A DNA stretch of 64,000 nt from Candidatus Thorarchaeota archaeon (GTDB taxonomy: Archaea; Asgardarchaeota; Thorarchaeia; Thorarchaeales; Thorarchaeaceae): positions 186,001-250,000 of the forward strand of contig JAFGAR010000088.1 of assembly GCA_016933575.1 (NCBI GenBank), given 5' to 3'. The position numbers were made by a program, and so were the translations under genes. The stretch's first letter is position 1; the number at the start of each line of letters is the position of its first letter. Of this stretch, positions 55,275-63,243 are shown piece by piece. Under the pieces are notes generated by a model. That model was not told where the DNA came from. It saw only the letters and a program-made list of their open reading frames with translations, and did not search any database.

Positions 55275-56660
55275 ATGACAGGTTCTCATGACGAAATTTT
55301 CCAAAGTATTGATCCTTTCTTCAACCCAAAACGTGTAGCTTTAGTTGGTGCATCTGCAGACTATCGGAAACTAGGGAATTCAATTCTAATGAATCTCTTA
55401 GCTTCAGAAATTGAAGTGTATCCAATAACTCATAGCAGAGAACACGTTCTTGGAGTAAAAGCATACCCCAGTCTTTCTAATTTGCCAGAACCTGTTGATC
55501 TTGTGATAGTGGTAGTCGCTGCTAGACATTGCCCTCCACTAATGTCGGAGATAAGAAAGGCTGGAGCTAAGAATGCTGTGATAATATCTGGTGGGTTTAG
55601 TGAGACCGGTCCTGAGGGGCAGGAACATGAAAGAGAATTGGTAAAAGCAGCAAGAGATTCAAATGTAAGAATAATTGGTCCTAATTGTGTTGGCGTTTCT
55701 AATAGTCGTCTCTTTAATGGTACCTTTACAATGATGCCAGAAAGAGGAAATATCGCATTTGTATCTCAGAGTGGTGCTCTTGGAGGTATGAGTATATACA
55801 CAACAAGAGCGAAAAGAATCGGAATGAGTAAATTTGCAAGCATTGGTAATTCAGCTGATGTAGGATTCGTTGAAATCTTGGATTACTTCACACAAGACTC
55901 TAAGTCAACTGTAATTGCAGTGTATATTGAAGGTGTCAATGATGGGCGTGCATTATTTGAATCACTTCAAAGAGCAGCCGTAGTGAAACCAGTTGTTGTA
56001 TTAAAAGGTGGAAGAAGTGAAGCCGGAGGACATGCAACCCAATCGCATACTGGTTCTCTTGCCGGTTCATCACAAATCTTTGATGGGATGCTTCGTCAAG
56101 CTGGTTGTGTGACAGCTCCCACTCTTGACACACTTTTTGAAATATGCAAGCTCTTTGATTATCAACCTCTCCCCAGAGGTTGTAATATTGGTATTATTAG
56201 TAATACAGGAGGAGCAGGAGTACTAGCAACAGATTCTGCTTCAGTATCTGGACTATCTATTGCTTCATTTGAGGACGAAACAAAACACGAATTACGTCAA
56301 GTATTGTCACCCATAGCATCTGTCAATAATCCTATCGATGTTGTTGCAAGTGGTGGAAGGAGAGAATATCGAATTGCCACGGAGCTTCTTCTGAAAGATC
56401 CAAATGTAGACATGCTGCTTGTCATTTGTGGAGTACCAACATTTGCAGGAATGACACAGACAGAACACGCGGCAGGGACTCTTGAAGGTGTAAGGATGGC
56501 TTCAACTGAGAAACCTGTTATCGGAGTATGGCTTGCAGGTGACGTTGGAAAACCTGGCAAGGATTTGTTAGAAATGAACAGAATCCCATGCTTCGATGAT
56601 CCTGCCTTGGCTGCACTCTGCATGTCGCGAATTGCTGAATATGCTAGGAATCACAAATAA
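55275..56660 (+). CDS. Acyl-CoA synthetase (ADP-forming) alpha subunit
   Basis: A 461-residue alpha subunit of an ADP-forming acetyl/acyl-CoA synthetase, which makes ATP from acyl-CoA. It has the CoA-binding domain (PKRVALVGASADYRKLGNSI), the succinyl-CoA-synthetase-like ligase domain (SQSGALGG) and the phosphorylated His in SHTGSLAGS (about residue 258). ATG at 55275 fits the family; a longer reading frame upstream is not conserved. The beta (ATP-grasp) subunit is not in the window. It fits with iorAB as energy metabolism from amino acids. Confidence 0.9.
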   Translation: MTGSHDEIFQSIDPFFNPKRVALVGASADYRKLGNSILMNLLASEIEVYPITHSREHVLGVKAYPSLSNLPEPVDLVIVVVAARHCPPLMSEIRKAGAKNAVIISGGFSETGPEGQEHERELVKAARDSNVRIIGPNCVGVSNSRLFNGTFTMMPERGNIAFVSQSGALGGMSIYTTRAKRIGMSKFASIGNSADVGFVEILDYFTQDSKSTVIAVYIEGVNDGRALFESLQRAAVVKPVVVLKGGRSEAGGHATQSHTGSLAGSSQIFDGMLRQAGCVTAPTLDTLFEICKLFDYQPLPRGCNIGIISNTGGAGVLATDSASVSGLSIASFEDETKHELRQVLSPIASVNNPIDVVASGGRREYRIATELLLKDPNVDMLLVICGVPTFAGMTQTEHAAGTLEGVRMASTEKPVIGVWLAGDVGKPGKDLLEMNRIPCFDDPALAALCMSRIAEYARNHK

Positions 56661-56668
56661 CGATGTAT

Positions 56669-56684
56669 GTAATACAAATATTAC
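56669..56684 (-). repeat. Phased heptad site 10
   Basis: GTAATACAAATATTAC: words nine bases apart, in the 33-bp gap between the convergent acyl-CoA synthetase and ribbon-helix-helix genes. Confidence 0.65.
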
Positions 56685-56693
56685 AACACTGGA

Positions 56694-56993
56694 CTACTTG
56701 AGATATTCCTCTGCGATTTGGGGAAATTGTCTTGTTATTGCTTCACGAAGCTGTTGCTCAACCCACATACTCAGATTAATTGCATTATTCTTTCGAATAG
56801 CTTTTAGACATGCTCGAAGATCCATTGGTATTGAAAATGATACAATAGGACTCTTTCGTTCCTTATTGGGTACAGCCGCAAGCATCTCAGTTGTCTTTGT
56901 CAAAGCTTGTGATTCACGAGAAACTGATTTTGTGGTTGGACTCTCTTCTTCTTTTTCAGCTTCTTCACGTCTATATTTTCCAAGTAGACTCAT
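56694..56993 (-). CDS. Ribbon-helix-helix-like DNA-binding protein
   Basis: A 99-residue protein. The first 47 residues are charged and probably disordered (KYRREEAEKEEES). Residues about 48-92 read as a ribbon-helix-helix: a short strand (PIVSFSIP), helix 1 (MDLRACLKAIRKNN) and helix 2 (LSMWVEQQLREAITRQF). ATG at 56993 has a perfect AAGGAGGT eight bases upstream inside the end of the AAA gene, and follows its stop by one base, so the two are tightly coupled. Such pairs occur in partition systems; the phased heptads on both sides of the operon are candidate targets. Confidence 0.65.
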   Translation of the reverse strand: MSLLGKYRREEAEKEEESPTTKSVSRESQALTKTTEMLAAVPNKERKSPIVSFSIPMDLRACLKAIRKNNAINLSMWVEQQLREAITRQFPQIAEEYLK

Positions 56994-56994
56994 A

Positions 56995-57975
56995 TTATTG
57001 TACCTCCTTGAGTAGGGATGCATAAGCCTCAGCAACAAGTTCAGCAATCTCTTGGGTCACAGTTGGATCATTATTTTTCCTAAGAGTTTCAGCTGCTACT
57101 TGTTGGCACCCACGTGCTAACATTCTGATATCGCGTGGGTTTCCTTTTGCTGCATCATTAATCACTTTGATTGCATCTTCACTGAATGGATAGACTTCAA
57201 AAGTATCAGGGTTGAAACTGTCTATCCTTCCTTGCGCATATGCAATTCTTCTACCAATGAACTCTCGTGCTTTCTCTGTACTAAGTGGTGGTACGTCAAG
57301 TGGCTCAGTACGATCAGCAATCTGTGGTAAGAATGATAACATAGCATTCCAATACATCGTAGTTCCAGACATGACCAATGTGACAATTGGTTCATCAAGA
57401 ACTTGAGACTTGCCATATGTATCAACCATTTCTTCCGTAGGCAAATCTGCTAGATAACGAAGTTTGTGAAATGCTGCTTCTTGATTATCTGCAACATCTT
57501 CAATGAATAATGCAGTCCTACTTTTTTCTTCGATATATCTTCTTAGACTTTCTTTTGCTACTGCATCAATTATTTGACTTGATTCCCATGATCTCTTGTA
57601 TTTCACTCTCAGTGAGTCTGCAATAGCTGCTGCCATTTGTTTCTCATAGAGTCCAGTCATTCCCACATATCCAGTGACGAATTTATTCCCTCGTCGATCT
57701 GCCAATGTAGGAAGGTCTCTTAGTGCCAAAAGCATTAGTGTACTCTTACCCGATCCGACTGGCCCCCTGATGAAAACATGCCTCTCGTTTGTGATTATCA
57801 AATCGACAATGGAATCCAAGAAGTTACTATCCTCGATATACAATCGGCTGTCAGGCATTTTGAAACCGCGAAATGGTGAAAACCTAGCACCAATTCTCTC
57901 TTCCCATGCTCGCAGGACTTCTTTACGAGTGTTAAAGTGTCGAATCAATGCACTTTCATGGATAGCAATCGTCAT
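56995..57975 (-). CDS. AAA+ ATPase, ORC/TniB-like, paired with the RHH protein
   Basis: A 326-residue P-loop ATPase. Walker A GPVGSGKS is at 71-78 (FIRGPVGSGKSTLML), Walker B-like TALFIED at about 154-160 (Asp last, unlike DE), and a sensor strand VTLVMSGTTMYW with downstream lid helices (RDIRMLARGC). It resembles Orc1/Cdc6, TniB and ExeA-type ATPases but has no C-terminal winged helix. It is not ParA-like. The coupled downstream gene encodes a ribbon-helix-helix protein. A role in moving or loading a DNA-bound partner is inferred. Confidence 0.72.
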   Translation of the reverse strand: MTIAIHESALIRHFNTRKEVLRAWEERIGARFSPFRGFKMPDSRLYIEDSNFLDSIVDLIITNERHVFIRGPVGSGKSTLMLLALRDLPTLADRRGNKFVTGYVGMTGLYEKQMAAAIADSLRVKYKRSWESSQIIDAVAKESLRRYIEEKSRTALFIEDVADNQEAAFHKLRYLADLPTEEMVDTYGKSQVLDEPIVTLVMSGTTMYWNAMLSFLPQIADRTEPLDVPPLSTEKAREFIGRRIAYAQGRIDSFNPDTFEVYPFSEDAIKVINDAAKGNPRDIRMLARGCQQVAAETLRKNNDPTVTQEIAELVAEAYASLLKEVQ

Positions 57976-58005
57976 TTGCGTGGACCTCTATTCTCTGAAA
58001 TCATC

Positions 58006-58030
58006 GTATCACAAGTAGTGCTTGTAATAC
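58006..58030. repeat. Phased heptad site 11 (triple, inverted ends)
   Basis: GTATCAC, GTAGTGC and GTAATAC start at 58006, 58015 and 58024. The outer words also make the dyad GTATCACAAG / CTTGTAATAC. It lies in the promoter region of the AAA-RHH operon, as expected for autoregulation. Confidence 0.65.
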
Positions 58031-58196
58031 AATTTTTCATTTACGAATTCTGATATAAAAGGTGTGGTAAAAAGCTCCCGGAAGCGAATGATCGTTAAAG
58101 AACAGATTCTCCAATACGCAACCTTTTTGAATAGAATAAGATGGCAAGTACGCTGACCAACAAATTGGTCTTGAGCTCAACTAGGAGCTGTCTGAC

Positions 58197-58475
58197 ATGG
58201 ATATTGAACGTATTAAGCATATCATGAACTCTTTGATGATATTATCATTTCTCATATTCGGAGGACTATCTGCAATCATTCTGATTACAGATGTGCGTCT
58301 GAATAATGCAACTGTATCATTACCATTTGCTTTTCTGTTCATTTCCATGATCACATTCATTATTACAGGTCAGATTAACGATAAGCCTAAACTCGCACAG
58401 AAATATCTAAGAGATTGGCTCATCATCTGCACAATTGGAATAATTATCAGCAGTCTTGCGTTTACAATCTACTAA
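58197..58475 (+). CDS. Small three-helix membrane protein
   Basis: A 92-residue hydrophobic protein with membrane helices at about residues 12-32, 41-57 and 72-91 and a charged loop (NDKPKLAQKYLRD). AGGAG lies nine bases before ATG at 58197. It precedes atpD by 35 bases on the same strand. I recognise no family; it may be a helper of the ATP synthase only by position. Confidence 0.55.
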   Translation: MDIERIKHIMNSLMILSFLIFGGLSAIILITDVRLNNATVSLPFAFLFISMITFIITGQINDKPKLAQKYLRDWLIICTIGIIISSLAFTIY

Positions 58476-58510
58476 GTTTCTCCTGCTTCTCAAGTATCGA
58501 AGTGATACAT

Positions 58511-59146
58511 ATGAGTAAGATTCTACCTGGTACAAAGACAACTCGGATGGAGCTTCTTGCTCTAAAGAATAGAATGAAGCTTGCTGAAAGAGGTCATGAT
58601 CTTCTTAGAGAGAAACGTGACTCATTGATAATGGAGTTCTTCAATGCCATAGCTGAAATCAAAGAAGCCCGAGAGAAGGTAGATTCAACTCTGTCTGATG
58701 CATTTTCTGCACTAACACAAGCAAAGATGGTTATGGGTCCTGCTAGAGTAATTGAGTTTGCCTATGCTAGTAAGTTCGAAGCTGATCTCAATATCGCTAC
58801 TAGATCTATGATGGGCGTAAGAGTTCCAGTTCTATCTGTTGAACAACGGAGTCCTGAATTGCCTTATTCTCTTTCAGACTCAAGTACCAAATTTGATGTA
58901 ATGGGTGAGAAATTTAAAGAAGCGCTAAAAGCAATAGTTCGTCTGGCAGAAATTGAATCAACAGTTAAACGCCTTGCCTTAGAAATTGAAAGGACGAAAA
59001 GACGTGTATCAGCTCTTGAAACAGTTGTTATCCCACGACTTGATGCAACAGTCCGTTTTGTAAAACTTGCTCTCGAAGAACGCGAACGCGAAGATTTCGT
59101 GCGACTCAAGATGGTTCGGGATTGGATAACTGCTGAGGAAGAATGA
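58511..59146 (+). CDS. atpD: A/V-type ATP synthase subunit D
   Basis: A 211-residue central-stalk subunit of the archaeal ATP synthase. The pattern is PGTKTTRMELLALKNRMKLA at the start, two long helices forming a coiled coil (LREKRDSLIMEFFNAIAEIK, and the C-terminal RRVSALETVVIPRLDATVRF). AGTGAT lies just upstream of ATG at 58511. Other ATP synthase subunits are not in the window, so subunit D has become separated from its operon. Confidence 0.93.
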   Translation: MSKILPGTKTTRMELLALKNRMKLAERGHDLLREKRDSLIMEFFNAIAEIKEAREKVDSTLSDAFSALTQAKMVMGPARVIEFAYASKFEADLNIATRSMMGVRVPVLSVEQRSPELPYSLSDSSTKFDVMGEKFKEALKAIVRLAEIESTVKRLALEIERTKRRVSALETVVIPRLDATVRFVKLALEEREREDFVRLKMVRDWITAEEE

Positions 59147-59152
59147 CGAAAT

Positions 59153-59168
59153 GTATTACTAGTAATAC
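59153..59168. repeat. Phased heptad site 12 (perfect palindrome)
   Basis: GTATTACTAGTAATAC: the heptad and its complement nine bases apart. With one flanking base on each side it is an 18-bp palindrome. It lies between convergent atpD and nac, and is the rightmost site found. Confidence 0.7.
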
Positions 59169-59182
59169 AATATAGTTATGAC

Positions 59183-59581
59183 TCATTTAGTACGTAATTT
59201 TAGAATAGCTGCTGCTAAATCGCCTTCTGTTTCAATAAGAGCCTTTTTTGCAGTTTCAATATTAACACCTGTTTGACCTGCAACAAGAGCAGCATCTTCA
59301 ATTGGAATCTCAATCTCTTTGCTTAGTACTTCTTCTTCTGTACTTGGTGCAGCTATACTTTTTGTTGAACTCGATAATCCTCGTTCAGTCTTAGATCCAG
59401 ACACTTGATATGTTTCAATTCCAGCTTGTTTTACCATGGTCACTTGTGGCTTTGAAACCACCCACTCTTTATCCGCAAAACGAAATATCACCTCTTTGAC
59501 TCCTTCAAGATCTTTCTGCTCAATACCCATCTTTTTCATCATACGTTCAATTTGTTTAGGTGACATTCCTCTAAATCCCAT
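59183..59581 (-). CDS. nac: Nascent polypeptide-associated complex protein
   Basis: A 132-residue archaeal NAC, a homodimeric ribosome-exit chaperone. MSPKQIERMMKKMGI and DLEGVKEVIFRFADKEWVV are the family start and NAC barrel. A UBA domain (residues about 92-130; IEDAALVAGQTGVNIETAKK) closes the protein, preceded by a flexible linker. It is full length. Confidence 0.95.
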   Translation of the reverse strand: MGFRGMSPKQIERMMKKMGIEQKDLEGVKEVIFRFADKEWVVSKPQVTMVKQAGIETYQVSGSKTERGLSSSTKSIAAPSTEEEVLSKEIEIPIEDAALVAGQTGVNIETAKKALIETEGDLAAAILKLRTK

Positions 59582-59685
59582 ACAATCACATCTGTTGATA
59601 GATTCTAACTGCTGAATAGATTTCTATAAAATCTGTTACACATGTTGATGCTTTTATCTATGGATAAAATGATTACGCTTTGAAA

Positions 59686-60513
59686 TCATACCGGCTTGAC
59701 AGATATATCAAACACAACATGTTCTATTCCTGGTGAGTAATTCTTTATCTTTCGAGTATTGGTTAAGGACACAAATCCTCTCTGTAAACAGATTTCTGAA
59801 ATACTACTAATAATTGCACTTAGAGACTTATTTGGTAGAGCTAAGTGCATGTGAATAGTTCCCCCTTCTTCCACTAATGTGTCTAAGGCATATGGAAGAT
59901 ACGTTTCTGTATGATGAAGATAACCCATAACAACACGATTTGCACTGTGAGATGGATGAACTACTCGACAGTCCCCTAAAATAGCAGTCACCCTATCCTC
60001 AAGTCTATTCAGTCTTATATTTTCAACAAGATATCCATATGCTTCTGGGTTGAGTTCAATTGCAGTAACAGAAGCATATCCCCATTTAGCGATAGGAAGA
60101 GCAAATTGTCCCACACAGGAGAACATGTCAACTACTTTCTCACCTGCAGCAATACGCTTGTAGATGTTTATTCGTTCTTTTTTATTTCCACCAGAAAAAG
60201 TGATAGTGATAGGGTTGAATTTGTAAGAAATGCCATTCTCTACATGTATCGTAGTGGTATCATGATTTCCAGCAACTATCCTATAACTCGGTTTCCGTGT
60301 TTCCCCCTCAGTTGGTCCTGTTTGAATAGCCACTGTCTTTATTCTCTTGTCATATTTGAGAGTAGCCTCTCCAATCTTAGAATGATATTCTCTGAGTGTA
60401 GAATCCACATGTAATAGGGCAACATGTCCTACGACATGAAAACCTGAAGGGACGTTTGCATTTTCAGGCAAGCTATCCCTCAAATAAAATCTGAGGAATT
60501 CTTGATACCTCAT
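59686..60513 (-). CDS. Trm5/TYW2-family tRNA methyl/aminocarboxypropyl transferase
   Basis: A 275-residue SAM enzyme. The Rossmann motif is VVDMFSCVGQFALPIAKWG, followed by VTAIELNPEAYGYLVENIRL. In place of the NPP-type catalytic motif of Trm5 it reads VVMGYLHHTETYLPYAL, which resembles the TYW2/Taw2 aminocarboxypropyltransferases of wybutosine synthesis. The N-terminal D1 domain present in many Trm5 proteins is short. The assignment as Taw2 rather than Trm5 is tentative. Confidence 0.78.
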   Translation of the reverse strand: MRYQEFLRFYLRDSLPENANVPSGFHVVGHVALLHVDSTLREYHSKIGEATLKYDKRIKTVAIQTGPTEGETRKPSYRIVAGNHDTTTIHVENGISYKFNPITITFSGGNKKERINIYKRIAAGEKVVDMFSCVGQFALPIAKWGYASVTAIELNPEAYGYLVENIRLNRLEDRVTAILGDCRVVHPSHSANRVVMGYLHHTETYLPYALDTLVEEGGTIHMHLALPNKSLSAIISSISEICLQRGFVSLTNTRKIKNYSPGIEHVVFDISVKPV

Positions 60514-60543
60514 AGTTATCCCAATAATTACTAGAATCGAAGC

Positions 60544-61746
60544 CTAGCAGTACATACTGCTTGGAGCGTTGTCAGTTCCTCCGCGTTCTTGAACCTTTGA
60601 GATTGCCTTTTGAAAATCCTCTTGAGTCACACAAACACGTTTTTCCCGAATGGCAAACATACCCGCTTCAGTACAAATACTCTTGATATCTGCACCAGTT
60701 CTATCTTGAGTGATAGAAAGTAGTCTATCAAAATCAATTTTCTTCTCGATGTTCATTCCACGAGTATGAATCTTGAAAATCTCTCGTCTACTCGTTTCAT
60801 CTGGGAGTGGGAATTCAATTATTCTATCAAACCTCCCAGGTCTTAGTAGTGCTGGGTCTAGTATGTCCGGACGATTTGTTGCTCCTAGAACGGCAACTTG
60901 ACCACGAGCTTCGAATCCATCAAGTTCGCTAAGCAATTGCATTAATGTCCTCTGAACTTCTCTATCTCCTGATGTTGCAATATCGAGTCTATGAGACCCA
61001 ACCGCATCAAGTTCGTCAACGAAAATTATTGCTGGGGCTTTCTCTTTTGCTAGCATGAAAATTTCACGAACAAGTCTAGCCCCTTCACCGATAAACTTCT
61101 GAACAAGTTCTGATCCTATGACTCGAATGAATGTAGCATTTGTTTCATGTGCAACCGCTCTTGCACAGAGAGTTTTCCCTGTCCCAGGAAGTCCTGTCAG
61201 AAGTACTCCTTTTGGCGGTTCGATACCGACCTGTTCGAACAATTCTGGTTCAAGCAGAGGAAGCTCAACAGTTTCTCGAATCTCCTGAAGCTGATTCCTA
61301 AGTCCTCCTATATCAGTATAAGAAACATCAGGTGCGTCCTCAATCTCCATTGCTCTAATTAATGGATCTCGAGAAGGTGGAAGCTCTTGAGTGATCGCAA
61401 AAGAACGTTGATTCAGAGCCACAAGTGCACCAGGTTGCAACTTTTCCTGAGGAATAGATGATGCCACATGTACAACAAAATTTGGTCCAGTAGAGCTTTT
61501 GACTATGGCTCTTCCATCATCTAAGAGTTCGATGATGGTTGCTGTAATTAATGGAGATTGCCTTAGTTTTTCCAGCTCGGTTCTCAATGTCTGAGTTTCC
61601 TTCTCAAGCCTGCTACGTTCTGCTTGCAGAATTTGTTTTTCTGTTTCCAAGGCACGAAGTCTTCTTTCTAAGTGCCTGGTATAGCTCTGTGAGTAAGTGG
61701 AGTCGTCAACACTACCCTCGTCTTTTGCATCTGTAGTACCTGGCAA
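60544..61746 (-). CDS. pan: Proteasome-activating nucleotidase PAN
   Basis: An approximately 400-residue hexameric AAA unfoldase that feeds the 20S proteasome. It has an N-terminal coiled coil (about residues 20-65), an OB domain (residues about 65-130; [20 protein letters not shown]), Walker A GLPGTGKT, Walker [12 protein letters not shown] and sensor [18 protein letters not shown]. The last three residues, MYC, form an HbYX gate-opening motif. TTG at 61746 has GAGGTG seven bases upstream; GTG at 61773 would place nine extra residues before it. Confidence 0.93.
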   Translation of the reverse strand: MPGTTDAKDEGSVDDSTYSQSYTRHLERRLRALETEKQILQAERSRLEKETQTLRTELEKLRQSPLITATIIELLDDGRAIVKSSTGPNFVVHVASSIPQEKLQPGALVALNQRSFAITQELPPSRDPLIRAMEIEDAPDVSYTDIGGLRNQLQEIRETVELPLLEPELFEQVGIEPPKGVLLTGLPGTGKTLCARAVAHETNATFIRVIGSELVQKFIGEGARLVREIFMLAKEKAPAIIFVDELDAVGSHRLDIATSGDREVQRTLMQLLSELDGFEARGQVAVLGATNRPDILDPALLRPGRFDRIIEFPLPDETSRREIFKIHTRGMNIEKKIDFDRLLSITQDRTGADIKSICTEAGMFAIREKRVCVTQEDFQKAISKVQERGGTDNAPSSMYC

Positions 61747-61763
61747 GAGATGGCACCTCAAGA

Positions 61764-61781
61764 CCTCATCCACTGATGAGG
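61764..61781. promoter_or_regulatory. Inverted repeat in the pan promoter
   Basis: CCTCATC and GATGAGG, separated by CACT, lie just downstream of the TATA-like GCCTTAAAAC and upstream of the TTG. This is a good position for a repressor site. Confidence 0.4.
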
Positions 61782-61792
61782 TTTTAAGGCTT
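61780..61792 (-). promoter_or_regulatory. TATA-like box of pan
   Basis: The minus strand reads AAGCCTTAAAACC in the gap between the divergent pan and mbf1 genes. Confidence 0.4.
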
Positions 61793-61894
61793 GCTTTGAG
61801 GGTTTCAATTCAATTTTTGAAAACTACAGATATGTCTGCTCGATAATCTTTATCAATATCCATCAAGAATCAATCCTATAAGAGGGAATCAATT

Positions 61895-62497
61895 GTGCCT
61901 AGTTGTGAATTATGCGGTAGAAGTATGAAAGGTCAAGGTCGAAATGTTATAGTCGAAGGGGCTTCGATGCTTCTTTGTCCTCAATGTGCTTCTAAATTCG
62001 GACAACAAACAGATAGTACTTCTCAGCGAGCTGAATCCAAGCCGCGATATAGTCCTTCTTGGATGGGAGGATCAGAACGACAATCACTCTCAGAAATCAA
62101 ACCCCGTTCTTCAGCAACACCTCCCATGAAAGTCAAACCAAAACCGAAGCCTAGGAAACAAGCAACAGGAATTCTACTTGAGGATCTAGAACTCGTAGAG
62201 GACTATGCCAATGTCATTCGGACCGCACGACAGAAAAAAGAGATGAGTCAGGATGAGCTCGCTCAGAGAGTCGGAGAAAGTATCTCAACTCTGAAAGCAA
62301 TTGAAGCTGGACGTCAGAAACCAACTGAAAAAACAATCAGAGGCCTTGAAAGGGAGTTAGATATATCACTTCTTGAGCCACTTGGTACGGTTCCATTAAA
62401 AGTAAGCAAGTCACAATCCATTGCTGGACCGACATTGGGAGATCGTGTTATCGTTAAGAGAAAGAAATCTCAAAAGGCTCGTAAGGATGATACTTAG
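61895..62497 (+). CDS. Multiprotein bridging factor MBF1-like
   Basis: A 200-residue archaeal MBF1. The zinc ribbon has CELC (about 4-7) and CPQC (about 29-32), a Pro/Lys-rich linker follows, then an XRE helix-turn-helix (residues about 100-160; RQKKEMSQDELAQRVGESIS). It bridges TBP and regulators in eukaryotes and associates with ribosomes in archaea. GTG at 61895 has AGAGGG a few bases upstream. Confidence 0.92.
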   Translation: MPSCELCGRSMKGQGRNVIVEGASMLLCPQCASKFGQQTDSTSQRAESKPRYSPSWMGGSERQSLSEIKPRSSATPPMKVKPKPKPRKQATGILLEDLELVEDYANVIRTARQKKEMSQDELAQRVGESISTLKAIEAGRQKPTEKTIRGLERELDISLLEPLGTVPLKVSKSQSIAGPTLGDRVIVKRKKSQKARKDDT

Positions 62498-62656
62498 CCT
62501 ATAATACAGGAGTTGAATAATTAACTTCCTAAGAATAGGTCTTATATAGAGTGCAGTAGTATATAGTAATAGAACATTCCAACTGCGGATCTTTTCGCTG
62601 TGAATTAAAATATCAGACAACTGACCAGTTACTACATGTCTAGGTGATTTCATCAA

Positions 62657-63178
62657 ATGGTACATACAAACTTCAATCATGATCTCTTTCGTCTTGTAGT
62701 TGAAGAGATTGCTGGAAAAGAGGGTGTTGATGTTTCTACTGTCTTAGTGAATGCAGAAGAAACGACAGATGAAGAAATCGCTACGAAGACTGACTTGAAG
62801 TTGAATATTGTTCGAAGAATTCTATACAAATTACATGACAATCATCTTGCATCATATAGGCGAATCCGTGATGTAAATACAGGATGGTTCCTCTATTATT
62901 GGCGTATAGACCCAAAGAAAGCCCAAGCACTGGTTAACAGAAAGAAGCGTATGGTTCTCAACCTGCTTGAACAACGACTTGAACATGAAACCAATAATGA
63001 TCTCTACTCATGTGTGAACCGTGATTCTTCTCCCGTTCCCTTTGAAGAAGCTATGAATCTATCTTTTCGATGCCCAACATGTAATGGTCAGCTTGAGTAT
63101 GTCGACAACACAAAGGCAATCTCCTTTCTTAGAAAACGAGTTGAAGAGCTCAAGGCTGACTTGGAAGCCACAACCTAA
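62657..63178 (+). CDS. tfe: Transcription initiation factor E alpha (TFE)
   Basis: A 173-residue TFE that aids promoter opening by archaeal RNA polymerase. The extended winged helix covers residues about 8-85 (RLVVEEIAGKEGVDVSTVL, then EIATKTDLKLNIVRRILYKL). The zinc ribbon is degenerate: the first pair reads CVNR (Cys119, with Arg122 where Cys is expected), while the second CPTC (139 and 142) is intact. A C-terminal helix follows. A DUF2110-type gene follows. Confidence 0.92.
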   Translation: MVHTNFNHDLFRLVVEEIAGKEGVDVSTVLVNAEETTDEEIATKTDLKLNIVRRILYKLHDNHLASYRRIRDVNTGWFLYYWRIDPKKAQALVNRKKRMVLNLLEQRLEHETNNDLYSCVNRDSSPVPFEEAMNLSFRCPTCNGQLEYVDNTKAISFLRKRVEELKADLEATT

Positions 63179-63243
63179 TTTTAACCAGACCAGCCCCTTT
63201 TTCTGCAAATAATACCAAATAGCTAACTCACAGAGGAGATTAA

